Position numbers and translations under genes: made by a program. Shown one piece after another: positions 7,256 through 7,320 of a stretch of 7,320 nt of DNA. Source of the DNA: Rhodobiaceae bacterium UBA7378 (GTDB lineage: Bacteria; Pseudomonadota; Alphaproteobacteria; RS24); NCBI GenBank assembly GCA_002469805.1, contig DKNW01000133.1, positions 607-7,926 on the forward strand, in the 5' to 3' direction. Below the pieces are notes generated by a model. The model was not told the DNA's origin. It saw only the letters and a list, made by a program, of their open reading frames with translations, and ran no database searches. Within the stretch, counting starts at the first letter, position 1. Every line of letters begins with the position of its first letter.

Positions 7256-7320
7256 GCGCCCTTCGTCTATCGGTTAGGACGCCAGGTTTTCAACCTGGAA
7301 AGAGGGGTTCGATTCCCCTA
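7256..7320 (+). tRNA. tRNA-Glu (anticodon TTC), 3' end outside window
   Basis: The sequence folds as a tRNA. The acceptor 5' strand is GCGCCCT (7256-7262). The D arm is GTCT/GGAC around loop 7269-7276. The anticodon stem CCAGG/CCTGG (7282-7286, 7294-7298) is perfectly paired around TTTTCAA, giving anticodon TTC at 7289-7291. A 4-base variable loop comes next, then the T arm AGGGG/CCCCT (7303-7307, 7315-7319) around TTCGATT. Anticodon TTC reads GAA and GAG glutamate codons. The opening CCCTTCGTCTA closely resembles E. coli tRNA-Glu, supporting the identity. The window ends after the first base of the 3' acceptor strand, so about six acceptor bases, the discriminator and CCA are missing. In many bacteria glutamyl-tRNA-Glu also feeds heme synthesis through HemA, but alphaproteobacteria usually use ALA synthase instead. 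Confidence 0.95.

Overview
The window looks like ordinary chromosomal DNA from an alphaproteobacterium. The organism is inferred from protein sequence style and from gene order. In many alphaproteobacteria argC lies close to rpsI, and an aminotransferase–hom–glpX–recJ run is familiar there. By eye the base composition is modestly GC-rich. I cannot name a genus. Every gene is on the + strand, coding density is very high, and no gap between genes exceeds about 85 bases.

Layout: (1) 1-240 is the 3' end of rpsI (ribosomal protein S9), closed by a strong intrinsic terminator at 263-289. (2) 326-796 is fabZ, the fatty-acid synthesis dehydratase, and 842-1888 is argC of arginine synthesis. (3) After a 75-base gap comes a tight block: an AlaC-type aminotransferase (1964-3166), homoserine dehydrogenase hom (3163-4431, overlapping the previous gene by 4 bases), class II fructose-1,6-bisphosphatase glpX (4446-5426) and single-strand exonuclease recJ (5419-7209, overlapping glpX by 8 bases). 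(4) A tRNA-Glu (anticodon TTC) starts at 7256 and runs off the window at 7320, lacking the rest of its 3' acceptor strand.

How the genes fit together: fabZ feeds membrane lipid synthesis, argC makes an arginine precursor, alaC makes alanine, hom commits aspartate-semialdehyde to threonine and methionine, glpX supports gluconeogenesis or the Calvin cycle, and recJ works in DNA repair. The genes are linked by co-transcription and translational coupling rather than by one pathway. The aminotransferase–hom pair is the only plausible metabolic unit, since both act in amino-acid synthesis.

I found no mobile element, CRISPR array, phage gene, toxin-antitoxin pair or candidate for an undescribed system. 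The points worth a second look are modest: a fabZ sitting between rpsI and argC instead of in the lpx cluster, no visible promoter for it after a strong terminator, the coupled gene junctions, a T8 tract inside recJ, and a candidate tRNA promoter whose -35 overlaps the recJ stop codon.
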